The position numbers and the translations under genes were made by a program. A stretch of 64,000 bases of DNA from Nemania diffusa. Taxonomy: Eukaryota; Ascomycota; Sordariomycetes; Xylariales; Xylariaceae. Shown here piece by piece: positions 1 to 11,250 of the stretch. The notes below the pieces were generated by a model. The model was not told where the DNA came from, made no database searches, and worked only from the letters and a program-made list of their open reading frames with translations. Each line of letters begins with the position of its first letter. The first letter of the stretch is position 1. The stretch spans positions 4,712,001 to 4,776,000 of the forward strand of contig JBBPUQ010000005.1 in NCBI GenBank assembly GCA_038501195.1, written 5' to 3'.

Positions 1-700
1 AGCCTCCGGTCCGCAGCCGATAGATCTCTAGCGATGGGGTGGCGGGACGAGATGCCTGCGAGCGTTGCGTGCGGCGTGCGTTCACCCCGGCTTCGTCGAT
101 ATGCTTGCTATATCGTAACACGGAGGAACGCAGGGGGGAAGGGTTGGTGATACAGATTGTTTCCCCGGCTGCGCCAAGCGGGTGCTGCAGAGTTGCACCC
201 AGAGCGCGATTGCCTTGCCGGTCAAGCGGGCGGGAAGCATGGGTGCGAGATCTTCCCTACCTATCTACCTACCTATTATCTACGTGTCGCGGCCGTCGCG
301 GCTCCTCATGCACGGCAGACTAGGCTAGGGGCGAGATCCGCGCGTGGTGGGCTCGTCGACGGTGGGACCGGCACGCGATACTGGTGATACTGGCGATACC
401 TATCAAGACAGACTGCGACTGTAAAATTACGAGTTTTAATTACAGGAGCGAAGAGGGACTCGGCCGAGATGTTTTGTCTCTGCCTGCCTTTGATGATACC
501 TATACCTGGTCAACTCGCCCTGGCGCCAAACCGAGGTTTCGAAGGAAGGGAAAAACCGGCCGTCGGGATGGCACGCCCACGCTGTGCATACTTAGACGAT
601 GCGTCGCATCCTCAAGGCTTGAATTCCCCCTGCGAGATACGAGATGTACATACGAGCACCCGAGGATGTCGGCAACGCCTATCGACACTCGCCGCGACGG

Positions 701-735
701 TGCTGCTGCGCTGCTGCTGCTGCTGCTGCTGCGCT
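701..735. repeat. (CTG)n microsatellite
   Basis: A near-pure CTG/GCT trinucleotide tract interrupted by GCG steps. It lies in non-coding sequence and creates the poly-Leu, poly-Cys or poly-Ala runs seen in spurious frames here. Confidence 0.9.
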
Positions 736-1923
736 GCCCAGGACGCCACGGTCGTAGCCAATGTTACTCAACATGGCGCCACACGATTGGCTGCCCATGT
801 ATCTCATATATGTAAAGCTCTATCTCTACCTGCTTTCTGGTGTGTGTGTCCACGTTGGCGATTTATTCGTCCATGTCCCATGCCCGCAGACGGGGGATGG
901 GCTGCGAAAGCTTGGTCAGCCCGTGGTCATCGAGAAAAGAAGAGTGCGCACGACAGATAGATGGCGAGGGCACCCGATCACTGCAACGCTCGGGGTGGGA
1001 ACGACGGTAAGCGAGGGTGCAAATTGATATAGAATTCGTAGGACGGCGGAGTCGGAGTTGCTAGCCGGGCAATTTCGTCGGACAGAAGTGAAAGAGAAAC
1101 ACCCATCACAAACGGAGCCTCCAAGTCCGCTTCTATTTACTTGCTCCCGATAGCATAGTCAGACATATATTAACGACGTGCAAATGACCCTTCAGCTCTC
1201 TCACCCGCTGTCCACTACTGCTACTCTTATTTTAGCTCGTATGGCTCACGGCACACGCCTGGATACAGCTACTTGATTGGGGCAATGAGATTGTTGGAGG
1301 CAGTCGGCTGGGGTCGAGACCCTTCGACATGGCAAGCCACAATAACACAGCGAGCGAGGGTCTGCCTACGCAGTACCTATCTAGCTTGCACAGGGCTGCG
1401 TTCGGCGCAGGCTCCTGCTACTTACAGTATCTATCTACTCTAAACCTACCTAGCTTACCTCTCCATGTTTGTCCCTGGTTTCTCTCTCACACACAACCCC
1501 CCGATTGAGCGTTTCATAATCTGCTGCAACGGTGCAACCCGGGCTTTGGCGCCCGCCACTGCCACGGGACTTCGAACCTGTTAGCGATGCAGTTCTTGTT
1601 TACCTCCTTGCCCGTAAGGATATCAAATCTGATAATGCATGCACGAGCACTGCGTCTGCCGTAGGTATGTATTAGCACAACGCGCTGTTGCTACGGCGAG
1701 GAGTCCACGGCCAGCCAGCCACTCTCGCGCCGGGATTTTCTCGTCTAGTGGCAATCGCGGTCACACTCGTGATCGCGATCGCGCGGGACGAACGACCCTA
1801 CCTGGATCTGGAAAATAGCCATGCCTGCTCTACTCGGCCGGGCAATGGACACCCACCCTCCGTAACTTGTTATTGGGCTGTTGCAGCGAAAGACACCAAG
1901 CAGAGAGATAGCAGAAACAGCAG

Positions 1924-1964
1924 AGGAGGAGAAGGAGGAGGAGGAGGAGGAGGAGGAAGGAGGG
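1924..1964. repeat. (GGA)n microsatellite
   Basis: A purine-only GGA/GAA tract of about 40 bp. It lies in gene-free DNA and accounts for the glycine-rich and serine-rich frames on the two strands. Confidence 0.9.
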
Positions 1965-3665
1965 TGATACGTTCGTGGGAGTATCCGGAGTTTCGCGGTT
2001 ACCAGCCGGCGAAAATGGCCACCTTTGCTCCAAAATGGGGAATTAAATCCTGCGTGACCTACTGCTACCGCTGCTGCTGCGGTGGTCTTTGGCATCTCGG
2101 GTAGCACCAAATGCGGTGAGATGGATGTGCACACGGGAGTCTGCCGATGGATACCACGCTGCTGTAGTACTCGAACAGCGGACCATCGCAAGGCGACCAA
2201 TGGGAGAATGAGGGCATCAGGAGATGGATGGGGTGATTGAACCCTCTCTCGCCCATCAGTAGGTATTTTAAGTATGTAATTCAAAAACACAGGAGATGGT
2301 TCTGTACAGTAGGTAGGGTCATGCGACCGGCATGTAGGTGATTCTTGGATGGACCATGCTCCCTATAGGTGTGTACATACATACACTCATCCTGGGAATA
2401 TTGGTTATCCCTCCCGAGGCTGCCGAATATTTGGGGCGGCCGCAACGTCATAGCATCTATCTAGTGTACAGAAAGAACACCTACCTACGTACGGCGATGA
2501 CGGTCGTTCGTCGAATCCGTTCTCGCTATTCGGGGGCTTTATGCGGTACGATACGGGGTTTATGCACTAGCTCCGATATCATTCACGAATAGATGTTGGT
2601 TGTATATCGAGCCTACGTTTGACTTTGGGCATGGCAGGTTGTGATAGGCAGGGCCGAAGCAAAGTTGAGGTTCGAATGACGCGTTCAACTTGACACGGTT
2701 AAGCCCCCTTTTTTGGAGACTTAGATAACAAATTGTTGAAAGTCATGGTCCAGTTAACTGTAGACCTCATCTCGTTTGTTTCCAAAAATGTACGCGATGG
2801 TTGGGGTAGGCAAAGTCCTACAATGCCTTGTAAGTATGTTAGCCCAGTCTCATGATGGGCGTGCAGCACATAGTCAGATGCTTGAATGAAGACATATAGT
2901 TAGTATATCGGTAGGATCTTGCTGTAACCCTCCCCATGAGTTCGGTCAATGCTCCGGTCACTTTACAGCCTATAGGCCATCATCCTCGGGCGCATTAGGG
3001 ATCTTTACAGACAGGATGAAGGAGATAACTACCTGTCACGCCCACAAGGAGCGGGAACATCCGCCATCATCGAGTTAGTTTCCAGCATGGATACGCCTAG
3101 CTCAGGTTGTGCGGGATGATGATGTGTAAGCTCGCCCACTCTAGACGACATACATATGTACACTACGCCCAACCGTTTTGCTGACCACCAACTCCGCCAA
3201 TCTCCAGCGCAGAGTGCGTAGGGAGTGGCGAGCTAGCACCCCCGGGGCCATCAAATGTGAAACAATGAGGCAATATTCCACACGACGTGCTATGTCGAAT
3301 AGAGTAGGCGCCGCGTCAAGGTCGGGGGGGAATTCATGCCTGCCTTGGTGTCTGAAGGATGGGGGGGATGGCTATCACGAGATAAATCCTCGCTTCCCCA
3401 GATTTTCGCGTTTCACACGTGCCTTATCGTCGACCACACTGCATGGAGGACTGGGCTAGATAGATACCTGCCTTACCTATCTAACTCAGATAGGGCGTGA
3501 TGTACAGGAGTATGCGTAATTTATTCAACGGGAGAAAGATCGGCTGGCCCGGCAACGGCGATCCGGGATCGCCCAATTCCTTCGTATAAGCAGTCATAGC
3601 AAGTTGTCCATTATACTGCTAACAGCATAGCTAACCTGGAGTAAAGTGCTTTCTCTATAATCTGT

Positions 3666-3702
3666 ATAGCCACATACCCTAGGTAGCTAAGTATGTGGCT
3701 AT
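3666..3702. repeat. perfect 12-bp inverted repeat (hairpin)
   Basis: ATAGCCACATAC at 3666-3677 is repeated as its exact reverse complement at 3691-3702, with a 13-nt spacer containing CCTAGGTAG. It could fold as a stem-loop. No gene ends close by, so a terminator role is not supported. Confidence 0.85.
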
Positions 3703-6089
3703 TTATTCAAAAGCATACGTATGCGCAACGTGTCGACATAAGTGTCATGACTTCTGAGTACCGTAACTCGCAGATGAAGGTAAGATATCTACGTATACGT
3801 AAGTATTTGGAGCGGCAAAGGTCAGAAAGCACCTTCATCTACATAATACATGTATGCGAAGTATGTATACCTAAGGCATTATTAGTTGGTGTGATATTAG
3901 AAGGTAATAAAGTTGAGTGCGTTGCCACCGGCATTTCCCTGCATTTACAGAACACACTACTGCACCACCCTTACAGACAGACTGGCCAAGAATTTGGAAC
4001 TCGGTCAACATTCACCGAGCGATGGCACAGTACCGAGCGTGACGGAGTAGGCAAAAGCGGTGCTTGGTGTGGCTATTGGCTATACGCCTCTCGTGCCGCT
4101 TGGCGTCAGCATCTTGGTCTTCGAGAAGGCCCAAGGAGTCAACATCATCTGACTTGTGCTGCCCACTATCTACTGAGCTCTATCGGACCGTCTCCGGGCA
4201 CAGAGGAAGCGGCAGAGATGTTGTCGACGCGCTTTAAGGAGGATGTTTTGTAAAGTAGGTACCCTTTACTTCGTTTCATAGGCGCATCATACATGCATTC
4301 ATTGTACAGTCGATGGGTGTATACCACTGCAGCATTTCAAGTATAAGTATAGATAGATGCCTTACAAGCCTGCCTTCTATGTAGGTACGTTAACGCTATA
4401 ATTAAAGGAACGGTCCCCATTGATCAGCAGTGCCGAGACTTGGCTGACAGCTAACGGTTGAGCCACAACAGACAGGTATCTAGCCAGTACCTACATTTCT
4501 ATCTAACCGATGTACTCGTATAAGATAGGATAGATACCTTAGGTACCTAAGTCAGGTAAGATGTCCCCAAGGTTGTTATCGGCTCAGTACGTGCCACGTC
4601 TTCACTCTCTCCGCATATCCATCCACCATTCCATAGTAGAGAGTAGGTAGGCAGGATCAAGGTCAAGACGAAGAAGCGGTGATAGACATGTGATATGTGC
4701 CACTCGGAATAATACCTACAGAATACATTTACGGCACTCGGCAAAATCCTAGAGTGACAGGGGGCATGCAGCTACACTAGTAATTTTCTTATTTACTACT
4801 CTGCACACAGGCCTAGGTAGTGTAATTATTATCTAAATAGGGTATTGTCCCCGTTGCCTATGGTAAGACGGTAGATACTATACGTAGATAGATATGATTC
4901 AAAACTGTGTCGATATATACGGAGGTAGCTGTTCACTAACCCCAATAATTGATCTATTGACTCGGGAATTACTGTAGATTGGTTTCCCCAGGTATCATGT
5001 AGTAAGAACCATTGTTTTATAAAAGTGGTGGACGGTCTTTAGTGCCTACATAGGTCGACAGGGGTGTGCTATTGCTATTAGGGCCGCGCGATAATTAGGT
5101 AACTCATTTGCATAGCACGTAGTGTTGTATATTAAACACTATACGCATATCGGTTTGGGCAGCTAATGCTGTAGAATACTTATACGGCTGTGCTGTCACT
5201 ACCTACCAATAAGTACCTAAGGCATTGTACGCATACACACGGCATGCATCTATCTATCTGGGTATGTAAACCCTACGTGCATGTAGCCCCCTCTCTCCCC
5301 CACTTTCGGATACATGTGTCTTTTTTTCCCTCTCCTTTAATGTTATTTTTATTCTCATCGTAGTAGTGTAGTTGTACTGTTCGGTTTCGGTTTCGAACAA
5401 TGTGGATACTTACTGGAAACAACAGAGAAAAGGGCTTACAATTAGGCTGACAGGGGAACTTTTCGGGTAGGTAACACGACGGCTCTAATTCCCACGTTTC
5501 GCTAGCTCTTGCCAGGGTCTATATATAAACTCCATACCGAAGAGGTACCTAACATACCTCGCAAGATAGGTACCTCTCCCATGCCTACTACAACTACATC
5601 CACTTCTTCTGTAGGTATTTGCCCTTCCAATTCTAGCATCAGCATTCTGTAAATACTTACACCACGTGTGGAGGCATGTACCCTATGTACCTACAGTAGG
5701 TGTTCGGTGGGTGGTGGATTCGCTCTTCGACGGGAAAGAGACGAAGCCCGACTAGAGGCGACTTAATTCTCACCCGGTCCCGTCATCATCCCTCTGGCGA
5801 TCAATCCATACAGCGACCTACCTACGCACGCATACGTATAAGCAGATATGTGCGCTACAGTTCCAGCTGTTCTTCAGACGGGCATAATGATTCTTTCGGC
5901 ACGTCTGGTACCTACTGTGCAGCAGCTTACATGAAGTGGTATGCCGATGCCGTGCGGAGATACACATCACATACGTGACTACAAGGCCTATAGTGCATGC
6001 TCGCGTACCGGTACCACACTTAGACGTATATCTGCGCATCTACAGCAGGTAGACAGACGGACAGACGGTGCTTTACTCCTACACAGACT

Positions 6090-6260
6090 TATACATACAT
6101 GTATACATACACATACACATACACACACATGCCACACAGAATACATCCTATACATCCTATACATCCCACACGTACACACATAACACGCAGAGACGCTACA
6201 CATACGCACATGGACACACACACACATACACACACACACACACACACTCACACATACTTA
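6090..6260. repeat. (CA)n-rich microsatellite tract
   Basis: Interrupted ACACAT and CACACA repeats, purest at about 6214-6252. A second CA-rich tract lies at about 6561-6618. Confidence 0.9.
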
Positions 6261-7020
6261 CTTACACTTTCACATCCCACCCCGCTCACCCCCAGACCAG
6301 CGAACCCTGGTCGCAATCTCAATCACCGTCCGGCTAACCAAACTTCTCTCCATCCTGTCCTGTGCCCCCGTGTAATCATGCCCAACCGTTGCTCATGATT
6401 ACACCAGACTCCATGGACGTATAAGTAGAACGACGGTACCTGGATTCATAGGTCAAGCACGCCAAGCTCCGACGATTAACCCACTCGGCCGAAAACCGCT
6501 TTACAGATCCCGACTTGGCGCTTCCTGACCCCCTACCCAGCACTTTAATTATCTTCACACTTACACACGCGCATACTTACACACACACACATACACACGC
6601 ACATACACACGCACGTACCTAGGTATTTTAACACAATTATAGCCGTGCTGGTTATAACTACGCCACTTCCGGTCTGATGCAGTTACTAGACTGCCATCCC
6701 CAGATCTTCAACCGGCCGATTCCAATCATTGATTTATCTCCGTGCATCGGAAACTCTTATATTGCTTCATATTACATCTCATTATATTTTCGGGGTTATG
6801 TTGTGTCGGTGAATTAATTAGTCGGTAGCAAGACGGGGACATATACCCACACGCCATTTCCCTCAAGTTGGGTTGATTCATCTTCCTGATGTGGCTTCTC
6901 TTGGACCGGGTCCCGAGTTGATTCCTCTAGCTTTTATCTTCTTATCTTGGGTAGGCCAAGCCAGGTTAGGTCAAGTAAACGAGAGAGCGAGAGCCTGAGG
7001 AGGCCAGAAATCTAGCAGCC

Positions 7021-10000
7021 ATGTTTCCCATAGACGTCACCATGTTACCGTCCCTGACGACGCGGAAGGCCTTGCTCATAGTGGACGCTCAAAACGACTT
7101 CCTGGCCGAAGACGGCGCGTTACCTGTCAAGATGCCCATGGACCTGCCGCAGAGGATCGCCGACCTCGCCAACGAGTTCCGGAGGAGCGGTGGTGAGATC
7201 ATATGGGCCCAGAGCCAGTTCGACAGCCCCAGGCCTATAGACGAAGAGCAGATCATGATATTGGACGCGTCCGGTCCCCCCACCGGGGCAGCACCGGCTC
7301 GGGGCCGCCGTCCGCGCACGACACCGCCGGCGGCAGAAGCGTATGTTTCCCCAGAAGCATTCCTGACGCCGGGCGCTGGGAAGGGACCGCGTTGCGTGAG
7401 GCCTGGCGCGATAGGGACCGAGATGCATCCTATCGTCAAGCGGGCAGTGGGACCTAAGGATCACATACTGACCAAGACGTTTTACTCGGCATTCAAGTCA
7501 GATGAGCTGCTGCGGCTGCTGCGGGTCAGGTTTGTCACGGAGCTGTTCATATGTGGCTCGCTGACCAATGTCGGGGTCATGGCCACGGCCATCGACGCTG
7601 CCAGCTACGGATTTACCATCACCATCGTCGACGACTGCTGCGGCTCGCAGAGCATGTCGCAATATCGCGCGGCGCTCCGGCAGATCATCAACACGACGGG
7701 CTGCGACACGCTCTCGGCAGCCAAGGTGCTGGGCACGATGAGGCCTAGGCCAAGTACGTCTGAGCGGGTAGACCAGGGCCAGTATCGGGGGGCGGCGGCA
7801 GTGGGCGGGAGGTCTCCAACCGTACGTGTCCAGAGAGGCGAAAGGGACGCTGATGCGCCCCTGTCTGCCTCGGATATCCAACCGTCACTTGAGAGATTGT
7901 CACTAAGTGGTGAACCTGCAGCCGCCTTCGAGCACGCGTCTACGATCCTCACATCATCAGAGCATCAGTCGCGGTCACAGCCACAGTCACAGTCACAGTC
8001 ACGACCACGGTCACAGCAGCAGTCAAGGTCACAACAGCAGTCACAGTCACAGTCACAGTCACAGCAGCAGTCACAGCCATCCCCAACGATACAGTCCATG
8101 GCAAGGTCTGACCTCCCACAGACCAAAAGGCAGACAGATCGAAATACTGTAGCACCACCACGGAGTACGCGATCGCCAGCAGCTAACAGCCGCAGTTCAG
8201 CCGCTCCAAGACAATCTGGTGGAGGTGGAGGTGGTGGTGGTAGTGGTGGTAAAAACGCCGAGGGTGACCGTTATGAATTAGGAAAACCAGACGAGGTGGA
8301 GGGCGCCAATACTCCAACGTGGGGTTCAATTTCACACTCCAACAGAAGATCCCAGTCACGTACCCCGCCTCTTTCAGCTGTAGCTGCGCTACCATTGTCG
8401 GGGCTGCGCCCTACTAATAATGCTAGTGTTGATATCCATGACAGGGACAATGCCGATGTCCATGTCAACCACAAAGAGCGAAACAAGCCGAAGGGCGTAG
8501 AAAGCCCAACAACGACAAGCGATGCAAGTAGCCCCGCCTCACCAAAGGTAGAGTATGGGTCACTAGAGACGCCTCCGACACCTATTTGTATGGACCATGC
8601 GGCTGCAGCAGCAGCACTCACAGCATCATCATCAGCAGACGCAGACGTAGACCCCTCGAGTACCAGGGGTAGGAAAAAGGACAGGAAAAGCAGGAAGAGT
8701 AACAGTAACACCATGACACCACCAGAAGACACACGGCAGGCGGAGAGCGATCCGCTCTGCGAAGGCGACACAAAGGTCATCTACGACATCTTACCAGAAC
8801 CACTAGCCCAAGACATCTTTGAGCGCGTCCGCGCCGAGGTCAGCTGGCAGCGCATGTCGCACCAGGGCGGCGAGGTCCCACGTCTCGTCGCCGTGCAGGG
8901 CGCCGTCGAGGCCGACGGCAGCAAGCCCGTATACCGCCACCCCTCCGACGAGTCGCCCCCCTTGCGCCCCTTCACGCCGGCCGTGGACGAGATCCGCCGC
9001 GCCGCCGAGGCGCGCCTCGGCCACCCGCTCAACCACGCACTGGTCCAGCTCTACCGCTGCGGCGGCGACTTCATCTCCGAGCACAGCGACAAGACGCTCG
9101 ACATCGCGCGGGGCAGTTTCATCGCCAACGTGAGCCTCGGCGCCGAGCGCACCATGACGCTGCGCACGAAGCGCCGGCCCAGGGACGCAGGAGACGACAG
9201 CACGCCCGAGAACCTCAAGCGCCAAGTGCAGCGCGCCCGCCTGCCGCACAACTCCCTCTTCCAAATGGGCCTCGCGACTAACGCGCGCTGGCTGCACGCC
9301 ATCCGCCCCGACAAGCGCCTCGCGTCCGAGAAGACGGATGCCGAGCTCGCGTACAGCGGGTCCCGCATTTCGCTCACGTTCCGGCACATCGGCACCTTCC
9401 TCGACGGGCCCGAGGCGCGCATCTGGGGGCAGGGCGCGACGTCTAAGACACGCGCGTCCGCCCGTCCTGTAGTGAATGGCCAGACGGAGCACGCCGTCGC
9501 CATGCTGCGGGCTTTCGGGCGCGAGAACCAGAGCGAGGCGTTCGATTGGGAGGCGCAGTATGGCGGCGGCTTTGACGTGCTGCATATTTCGCTCGCGCCG
9601 AGGTTGTTTCTGTCTGAAGGGGATGGGGTGGTGAATGCGAGGTTGAGGGTTATGTTGGCTGAGCTGGGCGTTGCGTATGCGCGCGGTAGCGTGTCGGGTG
9701 GGGGTGGGAATGCTGCGGATACCACGGACGTGCTGGTTAAGTTCGTGGATAATGATGATGCGAAGACGGCTGTTACTGGGCAGAGGGATGTCATGGTTTA
9801 TCTGCAGGAGACGTATGGGCGTGATATCTCGGATAATGAACGCGTTCGCGGTCGGTTTAGGGAGGGACTGGGGGTTTTGGATTTATGGCGGGCTATAACT
9901 CCTTCCTCTCCCCCCTCCTCTTTGACGGAGGAGGAGAAACGAGAGCTCAAGGACGAGGTCATGGCAAAGGTAATAGCCCTCCTCGCCCCTTGGGAACTCT

Positions 10001-10266
10001 ACGCCGCCGAAGACGCCTTCATCGCCGGCCCGACGCCGAGTCTGGCCGATTTTGCATTCTGGCCCGTGTTACGCGATATCCTTTCTTCGCCCCTTTTCCC
10101 CTCCTCCACCTCCTCCCCTCCTAAGAAGAAGGGAGGAAAGAAGCGTGGCGATACAAAGGAAACCCAGGAAAGGGGAGATGGGGACGGGGCCGAACGGCTC
10201 CCGAACCTACGGGCTTATCACGCGCGGATGCTCGCGCGCGATGCTATTGCGCGGGCGCTTAGTTGA
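7021..10266 (+). CDS. isochorismatase-like / AlkB dioxygenase / GST-like fusion protein
   Basis: A single uninterrupted frame of 1081 residues carries three domains. Residues about 10-245 match the isochorismatase (cysteine hydrolase) fold: D22 in LLIVDAQNDF and K152 in LTKTFYSAF are at the expected catalytic positions, but the nucleophile position in LTNVGVMATA is Gly185 instead of Cys. Residues about 245-560 are a disordered linker with Ser-Gln repeats and a Gly run. Residues about 575-805 are an AlkB-type 2-oxoglutarate/Fe(II) dioxygenase with H688-x-D690, H759 and R782-x5-R788, so iron and co-substrate binding look intact. The C-terminus (about 830-1081) resembles a glutathione S-transferase, including FIAGPTPSLADFAF. 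AlkB proteins reverse alkylation damage on nucleic acids, so a repair or RNA-modification role is inferred. Met8 is an alternative start. From memory, similar architectures occur in other Pezizomycotina. Confidence 0.88.
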   Translation: MFPIDVTMLPSLTTRKALLIVDAQNDFLAEDGALPVKMPMDLPQRIADLANEFRRSGGEIIWAQSQFDSPRPIDEEQIMILDASGPPTGAAPARGRRPRTTPPAAEAYVSPEAFLTPGAGKGPRCVRPGAIGTEMHPIVKRAVGPKDHILTKTFYSAFKSDELLRLLRVRFVTELFICGSLTNVGVMATAIDAASYGFTITIVDDCCGSQSMSQYRAALRQIINTTGCDTLSAAKVLGTMRPRPSTSERVDQGQYRGAAAVGGRSPTVRVQRGERDADAPLSASDIQPSLERLSLSGEPAAAFEHASTILTSSEHQSRSQPQSQSQSRPRSQQQSRSQQQSQSQSQSQQQSQPSPTIQSMARSDLPQTKRQTDRNTVAPPRSTRSPAANSRSSAAPRQSGGGGGGGGSGGKNAEGDRYELGKPDEVEGANTPTWGSISHSNRRSQSRTPPLSAVAALPLSGLRPTNNASVDIHDRDNADVHVNHKERNKPKGVESPTTTSDASSPASPKVEYGSLETPPTPICMDHAAAAAALTASSSADADVDPSSTRGRKKDRKSRKSNSNTMTPPEDTRQAESDPLCEGDTKVIYDILPEPLAQDIFERVRAEVSWQRMSHQGGEVPRLVAVQGAVEADGSKPVYRHPSDESPPLRPFTPAVDEIRRAAEARLGHPLNHALVQLYRCGGDFISEHSDKTLDIARGSFIANVSLGAERTMTLRTKRRPRDAGDDSTPENLKRQVQRARLPHNSLFQMGLATNARWLHAIRPDKRLASEKTDAELAYSGSRISLTFRHIGTFLDGPEARIWGQGATSKTRASARPVVNGQTEHAVAMLRAFGRENQSEAFDWEAQYGGGFDVLHISLAPRLFLSEGDGVVNARLRVMLAELGVAYARGSVSGGGGNAADTTDVLVKFVDNDDAKTAVTGQRDVMVYLQETYGRDISDNERVRGRFREGLGVLDLWRAITPSSPPSSLTEEEKRELKDEVMAKVIALLAPWELYAAEDAFIAGPTPSLADFAFWPVLRDILSSPLFPSSTSSPPKKKGGKKRGDTKETQERGDGDGAERLPNLRAYHARMLARDAIARALS
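7974..8082 (+). repeat. (CACAGT)n-like coding repeat, Ser-Gln tract
   Basis: A hexanucleotide repeat (CAGTCA/CAGCAG units) inside the linker of the fusion gene, translated as SQ/QQ repeats of roughly 35 residues. It is in frame and has no known fold. Confidence 0.85.
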
Positions 10267-11250
10267 GTATACTACGACTATCTCTACGGTTTGGTCGAGG
10301 CTGATGCCTCGCGACCCTTGGATTTTTTATTCCTTTCTTCTTCCCTTTGTTTCCACATAATATCGTCTTGGTTCCTCTTCTATATCTGGCCATTGATATC
10401 TATCTCATTGGGCCATCTCTTTGATTTCACGTTTTTCTTGGCACCCGCCTTGGGTACCCAGTGTCATATAGCGGCGGCGGGATTTTGCATAGCGAGCATA
10501 TAGCGGGGGCGCGGTACTCTATCTATCTACTGTATCATGGCTGGGACTGGGAAAAAGTGGATGGATGGCGTGGCATAGCATAGCATTTTATACCTGCTTA
10601 CTGACCTAGCTTGAGGTCTAGTTGAGATTAGGAGAGTGAGATATAGTATCTACGGAATATTAATCTTATTATCTTGCGTGGTTTCCTGATCTCCAATTCC
10701 ACTCTTATTCAACCTTATCTTTAAACATTATTAATGTCATTTATAATTCTACAGGATCGTTACAATATTTGAAGTAATTATGGTCTAGAATGAGATATAG
10801 AGAGTTATTGACTCATCATCAATCAGTCATATAAACCCGACAGGTAAGATTCCTCTACTTTTCTCTACAAGTAAATAAGCCATAGCAGCCTGCCTTCAGA
10901 CCCGGATCCGTTCATTCCATCAAATTTCGTAACTATACCAAGTCCAAGTCCAAGCCTCAGAGTCTCATCTCATAAAAGAACCTACTTTCGCTTCCTAAAC
11001 GCCAATTGCCGACGAGGTATAATATGAACAGCAAAGCAACCTGATTTTCCATCGCTTTTTCCATACGCCTAGCGCTCGCATCAAAAAACAACCAGCCCCA
11101 TCTGGGGTATATCCTCTCGTCGCTTACTATGCCCCATTTCCCAACGCCCGTGTCGTGCTCATATCTGCAATGCAATGCCATGCCATGCTATGGGCGCCGC
11201 GAATAAATCATAAATGAGGTCTCCCAGTAGTGTCCCCTTATCGTAGTGTG
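10267..11250. other. intergenic, convergent 3' ends
   Basis: About 980 bp between the stop of the fusion gene and the stop of the FAR1-type factor, which is encoded on the other strand. It should hold both 3' UTRs. It is AT-richer than the flanking genes and I see no coding potential in it. Confidence 0.55.

Larger units (their letters stand above)
1..7020. other. gene-free 5' region rich in short repeats
   Basis: I find no credible coding region in this 7-kb stretch. The open frames are short, overlap each other and contain low-complexity translations. The stretch holds trinucleotide and CA microsatellites (listed separately) and many copies of short motifs such as TAGGTACCT, ACCTACCT and TAGATAGATA, densest between about 2300 and 6000. 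A perfect 12-bp inverted repeat lies at 3666-3702. The last 200 bp are probably the promoter and 5' leader of the gene that starts at 7021. Confidence 0.6.

Noticed and set aside
384..1027. Overlapping frames of 88-163 codons near the left end
   Set aside because: They overlap in all three frames, contain poly-Leu or poly-Cys from the CTG repeat and show no family motif or splice-supported extension.
1745..2290. 181-codon minus-strand frame with a serine run
   Set aside because: The serine run is the complement of the GGA microsatellite and the rest has no recognisable domain.
3693..4253. 186-codon plus-strand frame
   Set aside because: Its codon composition resembles its non-coding surroundings, it begins in the hairpin arm at 3691-3702, and no family motif is visible.
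8803..9794. Long minus-strand frames of 247-260 codons
   Set aside because: They are shadows of the GC-rich AlkB region of the fusion gene, which has clear catalytic motifs on the plus strand.
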